Notes: generated from the letters alone by a model not told the origin. A stretch of DNA of 64,000 nucleotides from Fibrobacter sp. (GCA_024398815.1 JAKSIL010000014.1:1-64000), one strand, 5' to 3'. Shown: positions 36,300-44,515, counted from the stretch's first letter. Numbers and translations: made by a program.

Positions 36300-37493
36300 A
36301 TGAAAAAGGCTTTTTTTGTGGCTTGCTCCGTTGCCTTGATTTTTGCGGCCTGCGGAGATGATAGCTCCACGTCGGCTGGCGTTGATAAAGGTTCTTCGTC
36401 GAAAAAGGGTGATTCCCCTTACTGCGTTGTAAAGAAGATGAGTGACGGAGCCTCCATGGAAGTCTATGAACCAGGTATAGGTTGGGGCGAAAGCGGCATA
36501 AGGTATAGCGGCAGCAAAGCCATTTCCTTTGTGAACCAGACATTTGAAACCTCCGCTTCTGAGAGCAGGGAAAAGTGCGAAGAACTCGAAGACCAGTCAG
36601 ACATGTTTGACGAAGGCTCCTTCTCTTGCAGCTCTAAAGGATATTCTTTTACTATAACGCTCCCTAAAAGTCAGGCGAACGACCTGGAGGAAGTCCTTGA
36701 AGAAATGAAGGATGATTGCAAAGATCTCAAGGAAGATTGGGCAGAGGCGTATAAGAGCTCCTCTTCCGTATCGAATGCGAAGTCTTCGTCCAGTTCGAAT
36801 GCGAAGTCCTCGTCCAGCACGCCTTCGGATATTCCGTATAGCACAGAGTCTTTTGTCGTAAATCCCGATTTTGGATTTTCTAGTTCCGAAGGGGAATCTT
36901 CCCGCAAAATTCATGATGAAAAATTTGATGCGATGGACCTTGCACCGGAAGCTCTCGAGACCGACGAAAACACTTTGTACTTTGAGGATTTTGACGGCAA
37001 TATTCTGTGCATCTATCCTGATTCCATCTATATGACGGGGGCCGTTTTGGATGAGAACTTGTCTGCAGGAACTCTGGAGTTCTTTTTTAGACCTCACGAA
37101 GATTTCTTCGGCAAAACTAGCGTTTTGATTGGTAACGACGGTGCGCGACTCCTCGTTTACTATGATAGGGGTAATCTTATTTTGATGATGAACAAGACAA
37201 ATGTGTTTCGCTATGTTTCGGATGTGGCCAATGTCAAAAAAGATTGGAATTATGTACAAGTTAAGTGGAATGCTGAAGTGGCTTCGCTGTACCTGAACAA
37301 CGAAAAAGTGGGCGAGATGGACTTGCTTGGCGGTTACGAGGCTTCTAGCCGCTATGGCGAGCAGGAACTGGTGATTGGTTACAAGAGCGATTGTTGCATG
37401 TCGGGGGCGGGTTATTTTAACTCTATGACAACCTCGGCGGACTTCGGGCCGATTAAAATCTCCGTGCCTGGCTCGGAAAATGTAACTCCTTGA
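36300..37493 (+). CDS. lipoprotein with Ser-rich linker and LamG-like domain
   Basis: A 397-residue lipoprotein (lipobox FAACGDDSS). Residues about 30-150 form a small Cys-containing domain (YCVVKKMSDGA ... SCSSKGYSFTITL). The linker consists of SSSS and SNAK repeats (residues about 155-180). The C-terminal 200 residues look like a concanavalin A or LamG lectin fold (GTLEFFFRPHEDF, NYVQVKWNAEVASLYLNNEK). This suggests glycan binding or attachment. It follows the pectate lyase after a terminator and so is a separate unit. AAATGGATTTTATATG precedes it without a strong ribosome site. Confidence 0.65.
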   Translation: MKKAFFVACSVALIFAACGDDSSTSAGVDKGSSSKKGDSPYCVVKKMSDGASMEVYEPGIGWGESGIRYSGSKAISFVNQTFETSASESREKCEELEDQSDMFDEGSFSCSSKGYSFTITLPKSQANDLEEVLEEMKDDCKDLKEDWAEAYKSSSSVSNAKSSSSSNAKSSSSTPSDIPYSTESFVVNPDFGFSSSEGESSRKIHDEKFDAMDLAPEALETDENTLYFEDFDGNILCIYPDSIYMTGAVLDENLSAGTLEFFFRPHEDFFGKTSVLIGNDGARLLVYYDRGNLILMMNKTNVFRYVSDVANVKKDWNYVQVKWNAEVASLYLNNEKVGEMDLLGGYEASSRYGEQELVIGYKSDCCMSGAGYFNSMTTSADFGPIKISVPGSENVTP

Positions 37494-37630
37494 TGCTCAA
37501 ATAATTAGTTCATTTTATATGGCGTCGGGCTTTTTACCGGTGCCTTATTTTTTGTTTTTGGAGCAAAATTGCCTTTAATGTTCCAGTAGAATTAACTATT
37601 TTTTACACGCAAAAATTACAAGGAGCTAAA

Positions 37631-38914
37631 ATGCTTAAATCTACTCTGCAACAGACCGATCCGGCCATTTATAACATCATCCAGAAGGAAGCCGAACGCC
37701 AGGAATATGGCATCGAACTTATCGCTTCCGAAAACTATACCTCCAAAGCCGTGATGGAAGCCATGGGCTCCGTCCTCACCAACAAGTACAGCGAAGGCTA
37801 CGTTGGCAAGCGCTACTACGGTGGTAACGAAGTTATCGATGAAATGGAAGCTTTGGCCATCGATCGTTGCAAGCAGCTCTTTGGTTGCGACCACGTGAAC
37901 ATCCAGCCGCTTTCCGGTTCTCCGGCAAACGCCGCTGTGTACTTCGCAGTCCTCAAGCCGGGTGACAAGGTCCTCGGCCTCAAGCTCGACCACGGTGGAC
38001 ATCTTTCTCACGGCCATCCGGTGAACTTCTCCGGCATGCTCTACAACTTCGTCCAGTACGAAGTCGATGAAAAGACCGGCCGCATCGACATGGACAAGGT
38101 CCGCGAAATCGCCCTCAAGGAAAAGCCGAAGATGATTCTCGCCGGTTTCTCCGCCTACAGCCGCAACCTCGACTGGAAGCGCTTCAAGGAAATCGCCGAC
38201 GAAGTTGGCGCCCTCACCATGGCTGACATTTCCCACGTCGCTGGCCTCATCGCCGGTAAGGCTATCGAATCCCCGGTGCCGTACTTCGACATCGTGACGA
38301 CCACCACCCACAAGACCCTCCGTGGCCCGCGTTCCGCTATCATTATGTGCAAGGACCGCATGATCCAGAAGATGGTCAAGGGCGAAATGAAGGAAGTCTC
38401 CCTCGCGAAAGAAATCGACAAGGGCGTGTTCCCGGGCATGCAGGGTGGCCCGCATGACCACATTAACGCCGGTAAGGCCGTTGCATTCCTTGAAGCTTTG
38501 CAGCCGGAATTCCAGACCTATGCCAAGAACATCATCAAGAACATGCAGGCTATGGCCGATGAACTGATGAAGCGCGGCTACAAGATCATTTCCGACGGTA
38601 CCGACAACCACCTTGTTGTGATTGACATGACCTCCAAGGGCGTTACCGGCAAGGAAGCCGAAGTCGCTCTCGAAAAGGTCGGCATCTCTACGAGCCGTTC
38701 TACGATTCCGTTCGACCCGCGCAAGCCGATGGATCCGTCCGGCCTCCGTATCGGTGCTGCCGCTATCACGACCCGCGGTTTCGACGAAGCCGATTCCCGC
38801 AAGGTTGGCGACATCATTGACCGCACCGTGCAGAACAAGGACAACGACGAAGCCCTCAAGGCCATCCGTCAGGAAATCATCGAACTCTGCAAGAAGCATC
38901 CGCTTTATAAATAA
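37631..38914 (+). CDS. glyA: serine hydroxymethyltransferase
   Basis: A 427-residue PLP enzyme that interconverts serine and glycine and loads one-carbon units on tetrahydrofolate. PLP-binding Lys228 is in TTTTHKTLRGPRSA, and the N-terminal IELIASENYTSKAVMEA and EGYVGKRYYGGNE motifs are complete. AAGGAG precedes the ATG. It is a single gene with a strong terminator embedded in the repeat-rich region after it. Codon use is typical of highly expressed genes; an equally long antisense frame is only a shadow. Confidence 0.97.
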   Translation: MLKSTLQQTDPAIYNIIQKEAERQEYGIELIASENYTSKAVMEAMGSVLTNKYSEGYVGKRYYGGNEVIDEMEALAIDRCKQLFGCDHVNIQPLSGSPANAAVYFAVLKPGDKVLGLKLDHGGHLSHGHPVNFSGMLYNFVQYEVDEKTGRIDMDKVREIALKEKPKMILAGFSAYSRNLDWKRFKEIADEVGALTMADISHVAGLIAGKAIESPVPYFDIVTTTTHKTLRGPRSAIIMCKDRMIQKMVKGEMKEVSLAKEIDKGVFPGMQGGPHDHINAGKAVAFLEALQPEFQTYAKNIIKNMQAMADELMKRGYKIISDGTDNHLVVIDMTSKGVTGKEAEVALEKVGISTSRSTIPFDPRKPMDPSGLRIGAAAITTRGFDEADSRKVGDIIDRTVQNKDNDEALKAIRQEIIELCKKHPLYK

Positions 38915-38924
38915 GTTGTTCGTA

Positions 38925-39041
38925 TCGCGTCACCCTGGAGCCGAAGGCGACGGGGCCCACGACGAACCCATCGCACAGTCATCCTGACGAAAGTCAGGAC
39001 CAGACTTCCAAGTAGCGTCATCCCCGCGAGGGCGGGGATAC
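38925..39041. repeat. palindromic intergenic repeats downstream of glyA
   Basis: Successive units beginning GTCACCCTGG, GTCATCCTGACG (with CCTGACGAAAGTCAGG as a hairpin) and GTCATCCCCGCGAGGGCGGGGATAC. The same unit starts are seen in coding regions elsewhere in the window. Confidence 0.75.
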
Positions 39042-39077
39042 AAAAAATCCTCGGTTAACAGCCGAGGATTTTTTTCG
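39042..39077 (+). terminator. terminator between glyA and the Rpn gene
   Basis: AAAATCCTCGG / CCGAGGATTTT around GTTAACAG, followed by a T-run. It lies about 130 bases after the glyA stop and within the repeats. Confidence 0.8.
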
Positions 39078-39089
39078 TATGAACATTTC

Positions 39090-39295
39090 TAACTCCGCCG
39101 CAGTCACCCTCGCGCAGCGGGGGCCCATGACGAACCCATCGCAAAAACCGTCCAATCTCGTCACCCTCGCGCAACGCGCGGGGATCCATACACCCCCGTA
39201 TTGCAAAGCTGCCGCAAAGTCATTTCATGTTATAAAAAACTGTATGGATTCCCTCGGCACTCCGTGCCTCGAGAATGACTTTTTACACAATCAAG
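39090..39295. repeat. second block of palindromic intergenic repeats
   Basis: Two further GTCACCCTCGCGCA units are followed by GCGGGGATCCATAC and by ATGGATTCCCTCGGCACTCC. The sequence GGGCCCA(C/T)GACGAACCCAT is shared with 38955-38975, so the blocks are copies. I see no gene in 38915-39412. Confidence 0.7.
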
Positions 39296-39332
39296 GTAAC
39301 AATTTCCGGCAAAAATCAGTCTTATAGGTTGT

Positions 39333-39362
39333 AGGGGCTCCCGTACTTTTTGGAAGAGCCCC
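39333..39362. repeat. inverted repeat before the Rpn gene
   Basis: AGGGGCTC at 39333-39340 and GAGCCCCT at 39355-39362 form a hairpin 50 bases before the start codon. It may be a terminator remnant, a repeat end or an operator. Confidence 0.5.
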
Positions 39363-39412
39363 TGCCGCCGGGTGCGCGCCGCACCTGCAACAACTATCGA
39401 AATGGGTTATAA

Positions 39413-40462
39413 ATGAAACAATCCCAAGACAAAACCGTAAAAGAAGAAACCGCGGTTGACAATTACGCAGTATCGCTGGGCATCTCCCAGTCTGAACTCG
39501 ACGCCCGCAGGGCGCAAATCCGCGAGGAAGTCAACTCGGCCAGGTACCTCGACCCGCGTTTCGACGCCGGCTTCAAAAAACTGCTCGGAACGAAGGACTC
39601 CCTCAGGAGTTTCTTGAACGGGGTGCTCGCGCCCATGAAAATTGCCAGCGTCGAGAGCCTCCTTTTCTCGAACGTCGAAATGAACCTCTACACCCCGGAG
39701 CACATGCAATTGCGCATGGACATCCGCGCGAAGACCGACAACGGTACGCATGTGGATGTAGAGATGCAGAAGGTGCCGCTGACATTCATCAAGGAACGCA
39801 TTCTGCTGCAGGAGAGCGCGTTCGTCTGCGTCGCGAAGAAGGAGTACGACCAGGCCGTCACCGCAAAATACCCGTCCAACAGTGCCAGGGACCGTGCCAT
39901 GCGCGAACGGTTCCGCTACGACATCCCGTACACATTCGCGATATGGATCTGCGACTTCAGCATCAACCCGGAGGACACTAGCGCCGAGGCAGGCAAGAAG
40001 GCGCAAAACTACCACGACTCGTGGCACGTGTACAGCGACACCGAAGTCAAAAACGGCTCGCCCCTACCCGTCTGCGAAAAGATTAAGTATATTTTGATAG
40101 ACCTAGGGAAGTTCAACAAAAGCTTCGAGGAACTCGAAAACGACGAGGACAGGTGGCTCTACCTGCTGAAAAACGCAGGCTCCGCGAAGGAGGAACTCCC
40201 AAAGTTCGGCGATGCCGCGTTGGACGACGCGGTCGCGAGAATACGCATAAACGAAACTGACAGCGAAACAAAGGAGGCACAGGTGACTTGCAGAATGAGC
40301 GTTGAAGAACAGATCGGCAGACTCGCCATGGCCTTCGTCGACGGCAAGGAAGAAGGGCGCAAGGAAGAGCGCGAAAAACTCGCCGCTGAAATCGCAGCCA
40401 AGGATGCTGAAAATCGCGAACTTAGAGCGCAGTTGAATTCGCTTTTGGCCCAAAAAGTGTGA
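39413..40462 (+). CDS. Rpn family recombination-promoting nuclease / PD-(D/E)XK transposase-like protein
   Basis: A 349-residue member of the Rpn (DUF4351/PDDEXK_2) family. The nuclease domain occupies about residues 40-240: LDPRFDAGFKKLLG, then MDIRAKTDNGTHVDVEMQKV (Asp, Glu-x-Gln) and ERILLQESAFVC. A middle segment (ILIDLGKFNKSFEELENDED) leads to a charged coiled-coil tail (GRKEEREKLAAEIAAKDAEN). In E. coli such nucleases are toxic and are restrained by a small protein made from an internal start. Here AAGGAGG stands five bases before an in-frame GTG (40283), the same design. The ATG at 39413 is poorly served by a ribosome site. Confidence 0.8.
   Translation: MKQSQDKTVKEETAVDNYAVSLGISQSELDARRAQIREEVNSARYLDPRFDAGFKKLLGTKDSLRSFLNGVLAPMKIASVESLLFSNVEMNLYTPEHMQLRMDIRAKTDNGTHVDVEMQKVPLTFIKERILLQESAFVCVAKKEYDQAVTAKYPSNSARDRAMRERFRYDIPYTFAIWICDFSINPEDTSAEAGKKAQNYHDSWHVYSDTEVKNGSPLPVCEKIKYILIDLGKFNKSFEELENDEDRWLYLLKNAGSAKEELPKFGDAALDDAVARIRINETDSETKEAQVTCRMSVEEQIGRLAMAFVDGKEEGRKEEREKLAAEIAAKDAENRELRAQLNSLLAQKV
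40085..40350 (+). repeat. 266-bp direct repeat, copy 1 (inside the Rpn gene)
   Basis: Identical by eye to 40562-40827, offset 477 bases. 477 is a multiple of three, so the frame is kept. The repeat covers ILIDLGKFNKSFEELENDED through AMAFVDGK. Confidence 0.85.
40283..40462 (+). CDS. predicted intragenic C-terminal protein (RpnS-like)
   Basis: The GTG at 40283-40285 is in frame with the Rpn gene and has AAGGAGG at 40271-40277, the best ribosome site in the locus. Translation would give a 59-residue helical tail protein (start VTCRMSVEEQIGRLAMAFVD). In E. coli Rpn genes an equivalent short product binds and inhibits the full-length nuclease. Expression here is inferred from the site alone. Confidence 0.55.
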   Translation: MTCRMSVEEQIGRLAMAFVDGKEEGRKEEREKLAAEIAAKDAENRELRAQLNSLLAQKV

Positions 40463-40494
40463 TTCCCCACATTTCAAATCCTTTCAACTTCCAT

Positions 40495-40525
40495 AAGCCC
40501 GGCATCCATTCGCTGGGCTTTTCCC
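40495..40525 (+). terminator. terminator after the Rpn gene
   Basis: AAGCCCGGC pairs with GCTGGGCTT and is followed by TTCCCTT. A better version of the same hairpin follows the second copy at 41005. Confidence 0.65.
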
Positions 40526-40561
40526 TTCCAAACACAGGCCCTTGACTCGCAAAACATCGAA

Positions 40562-40827
40562 AAGTATATTTTGATAGACCTAGGGAAGTTCAACAAAAGC
40601 TTCGAGGAACTCGAAAACGACGAGGACAGGTGGCTCTACCTGCTGAAAAACGCAGGCTCCGCGAAGGAGGAACTCCCAAAGTTCGGCGATGCCGCGTTGG
40701 ACGACGCGGTCGCGAGAATACGCATAAACGAAACTGACAGCGAAACAAAGGAGGCACAGGTGACTTGCAGAATGAGCGTTGAAGAACAGATCGGCAGACT
40801 CGCCATGGCCTTCGTCGACGGCAAGGA
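40562..40827 (+). repeat. 266-bp direct repeat, copy 2
   Basis: Second copy of 40085-40350. The downstream flanks also correspond (charged tail, terminator, then CCCTTGAC), so the duplicated unit is about 477 bases including its terminator. Confidence 0.85.
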
Positions 40828-40972
40828 GGAAGGTCGTGCGGAAGGCCGCAAGGAAGAGCGCGAAAGACTTGCCGCTGAAATCGCAGCCAAGGATGCGAGC
40901 ATTGCAGCCAAGGATGCTGAAAATCGCAAACTCAAGGCACAGTTGGAAGCTATTCTGGCCTCAAAGGCCTAA
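40571..40972 (+). CDS. free-standing Rpn C-terminal domain copy
   Basis: A 133-residue ORF from a TTG at 40571, or 70 residues from the GTG at 40760 that keeps the same AAGGAGG site as in copy 1; I favour the GTG. Sequence is identical to the Rpn C-terminal part up to AFVDGKE, then a longer charged tail (GRAEGRKEERERLAAEI) with an extra DASIAAK segment. The nuclease domain is absent. It could be a dedicated antitoxin or simply a duplication remnant. It stays in the same frame as the preceding gene, and only the TGA at 40460-40462 separates them. Confidence 0.6.
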   Translation: MIDLGKFNKSFEELENDEDRWLYLLKNAGSAKEELPKFGDAALDDAVARIRINETDSETKEAQVTCRMSVEEQIGRLAMAFVDGKEEGRAEGRKEERERLAAEIAAKDASIAAKDAENRKLKAQLEAILASKA

Positions 40973-41004
40973 CTTCCCGAAAATATTGCGTTTTAACATT
41001 TTCA

Positions 41005-41030
41005 AGCCCGACGCCAGTCGGGCTTTTTCT
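41005..41030 (+). terminator. terminator after the second Rpn tail
   Basis: AGCCCGAC / GTCGGGCT with a four-base loop, followed by TTTTCTTT. Confidence 0.85.
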
Positions 41031-41089
41031 TTCCGAATGTAGGACCCTTGACCAGACGATACGCTGGAGTGCTTTTGCGGCGACTCTCT

Positions 41090-41150
41090 GTGTCGCGTCA
41101 CCCTGGAACAGTGCAACGCGTGGGGGGGGGCATACATCCTCGTATGGTAA
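41090..41150. repeat. intergenic repeat with a G9 tract before ugd
   Basis: GTCGCGTCACCCTGGAACAG is followed by TGGGGGGGGG (nine G at 41122-41130) and CATACATCCTCGTATG. It is the same repeat family as at 38925. The G-run is about 100 bases before the ugd start codon. Confidence 0.6.
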
Positions 41151-41233
41151 AATGCCCCTCTAGTCCGTACCCCTGTGTTGTCTCTAAAATGCCATTTTAT
41201 TATATTCTACATATATTAGGAATTTTCTCTACT

Positions 41234-42580
41234 ATGAATATTGCGATTGTCGGCACCGGATATGTTGGTCTTGTAAGTGGAACCTGTTTCGCTGAAATGG
41301 GTGTGAATGTCACCTGCGTCGATGTGAATCAGGCAAAGATTGAATCCCTCCAGAATGGGCAGATTCCCATATACGAACCGGGCCTGGACGAAATGGTCCT
41401 CCGCAACCAGAAGGAAGGCCGCCTCAAGTTCACGACTGACCTTGCCAGCGTGCTCGACGATGTGGAAATGGTATTCAGCGCTGTGGGAACCCCTCCCGAC
41501 GAAGACGGCAGTGCCGACCTCCAGTACGTGCTCGCAGTTGCACGCACCTTTGGCCAGAACATCAAGAAGTACACAGTCCTCGTGACCAAGTCCACTGTGC
41601 CTGTCGGTACCGCTCAGAAGGTGAAGGCCGCCATCCAGGAAGAACTGGACAAGCGCGGCGTGCAGGTTCCCTTTGACGTGGCCAGCAACCCCGAATTCCT
41701 GAAGGAAGGCTCCGCCATCGTCGACTTCATGAAGCCGGACCGCGTGGTGGTGGGCGTGGAGAGTGAAAAGGCCAAGGAACTCATGACCCGCCTTTATCGC
41801 CCGATGATGCTCAACAACTTCCGCGTCATCTTTACCGACATCCCGAGCGCCGAAATGATCAAGTATGCCGCGAATTCCATGCTCGCGACCCGTATCAGCT
41901 TCATGAACGACATCGCGAACCTCTGCGAACTCGTGGGCGCCGACGTGAATATGGTCCGCAAGGGCATTGGCAGCGACAGCCGCATCGGCAGCAAGTTCCT
42001 TTACCCCGGCTGCGGCTACGGTGGCAGCTGTTTCCCGAAGGACGTGAAGGCCCTCATCAAAACTGCCGAGAAAAATAGGTATCGCATGCGCGTACTTGAA
42101 GCTGTGGAAGATGTGAACGAATACCAAAAAACGGTACTTTTCAAGAAACTTTCTAAACATTTCAAGGGGTACCTCAAGGGCAAGACCGTTGCCATGTGGG
42201 GCCTAGCGTTCAAGCCTGAGACCGACGACATGCGCGAAGCCACCGCCCTCGTGCTCATCGACCTCCTCCTTAAGGCCGGCGTCACCATCAAGGTCTACGA
42301 CCCCGTTGCCATGGACGAATGCAAGAGAAGAATGGCTAACGCTCCTGTCATCCCCGGCTCCGACCGGGGATCCAGCATCGTTTACTGCAACGACATGTAC
42401 GAAGCCGTTCTGGATGCTGACGCTCTCCTCCTCGTTACTGAATGGAAGCAGTTCCGCATGCCTAGTTTCGGCGTGATGAAAAAGAGCATGAAAAACGCCC
42501 TTATCATCGATGGTCGTAACATCTACGACCCGAAGGAAGTGGGCGAGGCCGGATTTGAGTATGATGCGATTGGGGGCTAG
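41234..42580 (+). CDS. ugd: UDP-glucose 6-dehydrogenase
   Basis: A 448-residue enzyme making UDP-glucuronate from UDP-glucose with two NAD+, for surface glycans. The Rossmann start MNIAIVGTGYVGLVSGTCFA fixes the N-terminus at ATG 41234; the frame upstream to 41048 is repeat sequence and not part of the protein. The catalytic Cys266 is in CGYGGSCFPKD. The C-terminal UDP-binding domain ends VTEWKQFRMPSFG. An insertion of about ten residues (VIPGSDRGSS, around residue 372) is a translated palindromic repeat absent from typical members. First gene of the polysaccharide cluster. Confidence 0.94.
   Translation: MNIAIVGTGYVGLVSGTCFAEMGVNVTCVDVNQAKIESLQNGQIPIYEPGLDEMVLRNQKEGRLKFTTDLASVLDDVEMVFSAVGTPPDEDGSADLQYVLAVARTFGQNIKKYTVLVTKSTVPVGTAQKVKAAIQEELDKRGVQVPFDVASNPEFLKEGSAIVDFMKPDRVVVGVESEKAKELMTRLYRPMMLNNFRVIFTDIPSAEMIKYAANSMLATRISFMNDIANLCELVGADVNMVRKGIGSDSRIGSKFLYPGCGYGGSCFPKDVKALIKTAEKNRYRMRVLEAVEDVNEYQKTVLFKKLSKHFKGYLKGKTVAMWGLAFKPETDDMREATALVLIDLLLKAGVTIKVYDPVAMDECKRRMANAPVIPGSDRGSSIVYCNDMYEAVLDADALLLVTEWKQFRMPSFGVMKKSMKNALIIDGRNIYDPKEVGEAGFEYDAIGG
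42346..42375. repeat. palindromic repeat inserted in the ugd coding region
   Basis: GTCATCCCCGGCTCCGACCG and what follows contain the perfect hairpin TCCCCGG (42351-42357) / CCGGGGA (42364-42370). It encodes VIPGSDRGSS in frame and belongs to the GTCATCCCCG...CGGGGATCC intergenic family seen at 39018-39042. Confidence 0.8.
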
Positions 42581-42606
42581 GATTTTGGTGGAGAGAATTC
42601 TTTAAT

Positions 42607-43572
42607 ATGCAATTTAAGTCTTTTATCATTTTTGGTGGTTGTGGTTTTATTGGAACCCATATGAAGAATTTGCTCAAGGAAAATTTTCCTGAAGCAAAGA
42701 TTTATGTTGCGGATCTTCTAGCTGAAGGTTCTGAGTTTTCTCAGAAAGTGGATGTTCGCAAGCCTTTTGACTTGCAGGGCGATTTTGGTCTTGACACCCT
42801 TATTTTAAACTTTGCTGCGGTTCATCGTACTCCTGGGCACCCTGATCATGCTTATTTTGAAACGAATATTCGAGGAGCTGAAAATGTTTGTGATTTTGCT
42901 CGCCAGAAAGGCATCAATAATATCGTTTTTACGAGTAGTATTGCGCCTTATGGGGCTGCAGAGGACTTAAAATCGGAAGGCACTCTTCCAACTCCAAACA
43001 CTCCATATGGCATTTCAAAGTTGGTTGCAGAAAAGATTCATCAGACATGGGCTGCCGAATCTGCTGAGCATAGGTTAAGTATTGTTCGTCCTGGAATTGT
43101 ATTTGGTACAGGTGAAAATGGCAACATGACTCGCCTTTATAAAGGACTCAAAAGTCGCAAGTTTGCTTATGCTGGGCGTAAGGACACTGTTAAGGCTTGC
43201 GTTTATGTGAAGGATCTTGTACGTGTGATGCTTGCTATGGCTGAGAATGGACAGGCTCCCAAGGTCCAACTGTATAATTGTTGTTATTTTCCGTCGTTTA
43301 CTATCGAGCAAATTGCTACGACGATGCTTAAGGCTACGGGCATGAAACGTTTCATTCCGTTTATCCCTAAAAAGCCGATGATGGCTGCTGCTACGGTTTG
43401 TGGGATTTTTGGTGGCTTTGGTCTAGGTATCTGTCCGGCTCGTGTAAAAAAATTAATGGTTTCCACGAACATTGATGGTCAAAAACTTTCCCGAAATTAT
43501 CCTTTGAGTTATTCTCTTGAAGAGGCGTTTAGGGATTGGTTTAAGGACTGTGAACAAAGGGAACTAGTATAA
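42607..43572 (+). CDS. NAD-dependent sugar epimerase/dehydratase
   Basis: A 321-residue short-chain dehydrogenase of the extended type. NAD motif FGGCGFIGTHM near the N-terminus and the catalytic YGISK at about residues 139-143. It lacks a signal sequence. Substrate cannot be read from the sequence; a UDP- or dTDP-sugar is expected from its place in the cluster. The stop codon (TAA, from 43570) overlaps the next gene's ATG. The AT content rises sharply from this gene onward compared with ugd. Confidence 0.75.
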   Translation: MQFKSFIIFGGCGFIGTHMKNLLKENFPEAKIYVADLLAEGSEFSQKVDVRKPFDLQGDFGLDTLILNFAAVHRTPGHPDHAYFETNIRGAENVCDFARQKGINNIVFTSSIAPYGAAEDLKSEGTLPTPNTPYGISKLVAEKIHQTWAAESAEHRLSIVRPGIVFGTGENGNMTRLYKGLKSRKFAYAGRKDTVKACVYVKDLVRVMLAMAENGQAPKVQLYNCCYFPSFTIEQIATTMLKATGMKRFIPFIPKKPMMAAATVCGIFGGFGLGICPARVKKLMVSTNIDGQKLSRNYPLSYSLEEAFRDWFKDCEQRELV

Positions 43573-44483
43573 TGAAGATTAGTCTTGTTATCCCTACTTT
43601 AAATGCGGAAAGGTTCATTGGACCTTTAATCACGCGTTTGAAGGAACAAACTGTTCCCATTGATGAAATTGTTGTTGTTGATTCTTCCTCTGAGGATAAT
43701 ACACTTGCTGTTGCGGAAAAATTTGTTGGCGTGAAGACGATATCCATAGAGCGAAAGGATTTTAATCATGGGGGAACTCGTGATCTCGCAATTCAACAGA
43801 CAACAGGAGATATTATCCTTTGCATTACGCAGGATGCATTACCATGTGATGAACATTATGTGGAACGCCTTATTGCTCCGTTTGCGGAAGACGAAAAGGT
43901 TGCTATGGCTAGCGGTCGCCAGGTTCCCCAAATAGATGCAAATCCTATTGAAAAATTGACTAGAGAATTTAATTATCCGGAAATTTGCTTTACCCGTAGT
44001 ATAGAAGATATTTCGCGTTTGGGTGTTAAGACTTTCTTTGCATCTGATTGCTGCTCTGCATATCGTCGTTCTGCATACGTGGCTATTGGCGGCTTTGATA
44101 AGCATATTTTGATTAATGAAGATATGAAAATTGCAGCTCAGTTTATTTATGGGGGGTATAAAATAGCCTATGTTGGTACGGCTGGAGTGTGGCATTCCCA
44201 TAATTATACTTTAAAGCAACAGTTTATGCGTAATTTTGATGTATCTGTATTTATGTCCCAGCATCCGGAGTTGTTTGCCAATGTGTCTGCAACATCAGAA
44301 GGTATAAAGATGGTTAAGTGGGTGGAAAAGAAACTCCTTTCTCAAGGGCGTTTTTTCAGTGCTGTTTATTATATTGTGGAGAGTGGGGTAAAGTTCCTGG
44401 CGAACCGTAAGGGCCGTAAATATAAAGTGATGAGCATAGAACAATTGAAGAAGTATTCTATGCATAAAAATTATTGGATTTAG
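43572..44483 (+). CDS. family 2 glycosyltransferase, rhamnosyltransferase-like
   Basis: A 303-residue GT-A enzyme. N-terminal KISLVIPTLNAERFIGPLIT and EIVVVDSSSEDNT, then the RDLAIQQTTGDIILCITQDA stretch with the DxA-type metal site and ASGRQVPQIDANPIEKLTRE, are the pattern of RfbN/RhlC-like rhamnosyl transferases. A basic C-terminus (NRKGRKYKVMSIEQLKKYSM) is probably membrane-proximal. It is coupled to the upstream epimerase by start/stop overlap. Donor and acceptor are inferred only by family. Confidence 0.75.
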   Translation: MKISLVIPTLNAERFIGPLITRLKEQTVPIDEIVVVDSSSEDNTLAVAEKFVGVKTISIERKDFNHGGTRDLAIQQTTGDIILCITQDALPCDEHYVERLIAPFAEDEKVAMASGRQVPQIDANPIEKLTREFNYPEICFTRSIEDISRLGVKTFFASDCCSAYRRSAYVAIGGFDKHILINEDMKIAAQFIYGGYKIAYVGTAGVWHSHNYTLKQQFMRNFDVSVFMSQHPELFANVSATSEGIKMVKWVEKKLLSQGRFFSAVYYIVESGVKFLANRKGRKYKVMSIEQLKKYSMHKNYWI

Positions 44484-44515
44484 TTTTCAAAAGTCCTGTC
44501 TAGATAAAATTTATT

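Noticed and set aside
37616-38899. Long minus-strand ORF (427 codons) opposite glyA
   Set aside because: It mirrors glyA almost base for base and its product is His/Val/Leu-rich low-complexity. Biased codon use in highly expressed genes leaves the antisense frame open.
39315-39362. Possible further copy of the 33-bp cassette repeat (CTTATAG and AGGGGCTC)
   Set aside because: The two words are separated by extra bases and GAACCC is absent; the similarity is too short. Kept only as an inverted repeat.
39413-40462. Reading the Rpn gene as an insertion sequence
   Set aside because: The protein is of the 'putative transposase' Rpn family, but no terminal inverted repeats with target duplication flank the gene.
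41048-41233. N-terminal extension of the UDP-glucose dehydrogenase frame
   Set aside because: It is intergenic repeat DNA that happens to be open; the Rossmann motif starts at the ATG at 41234.
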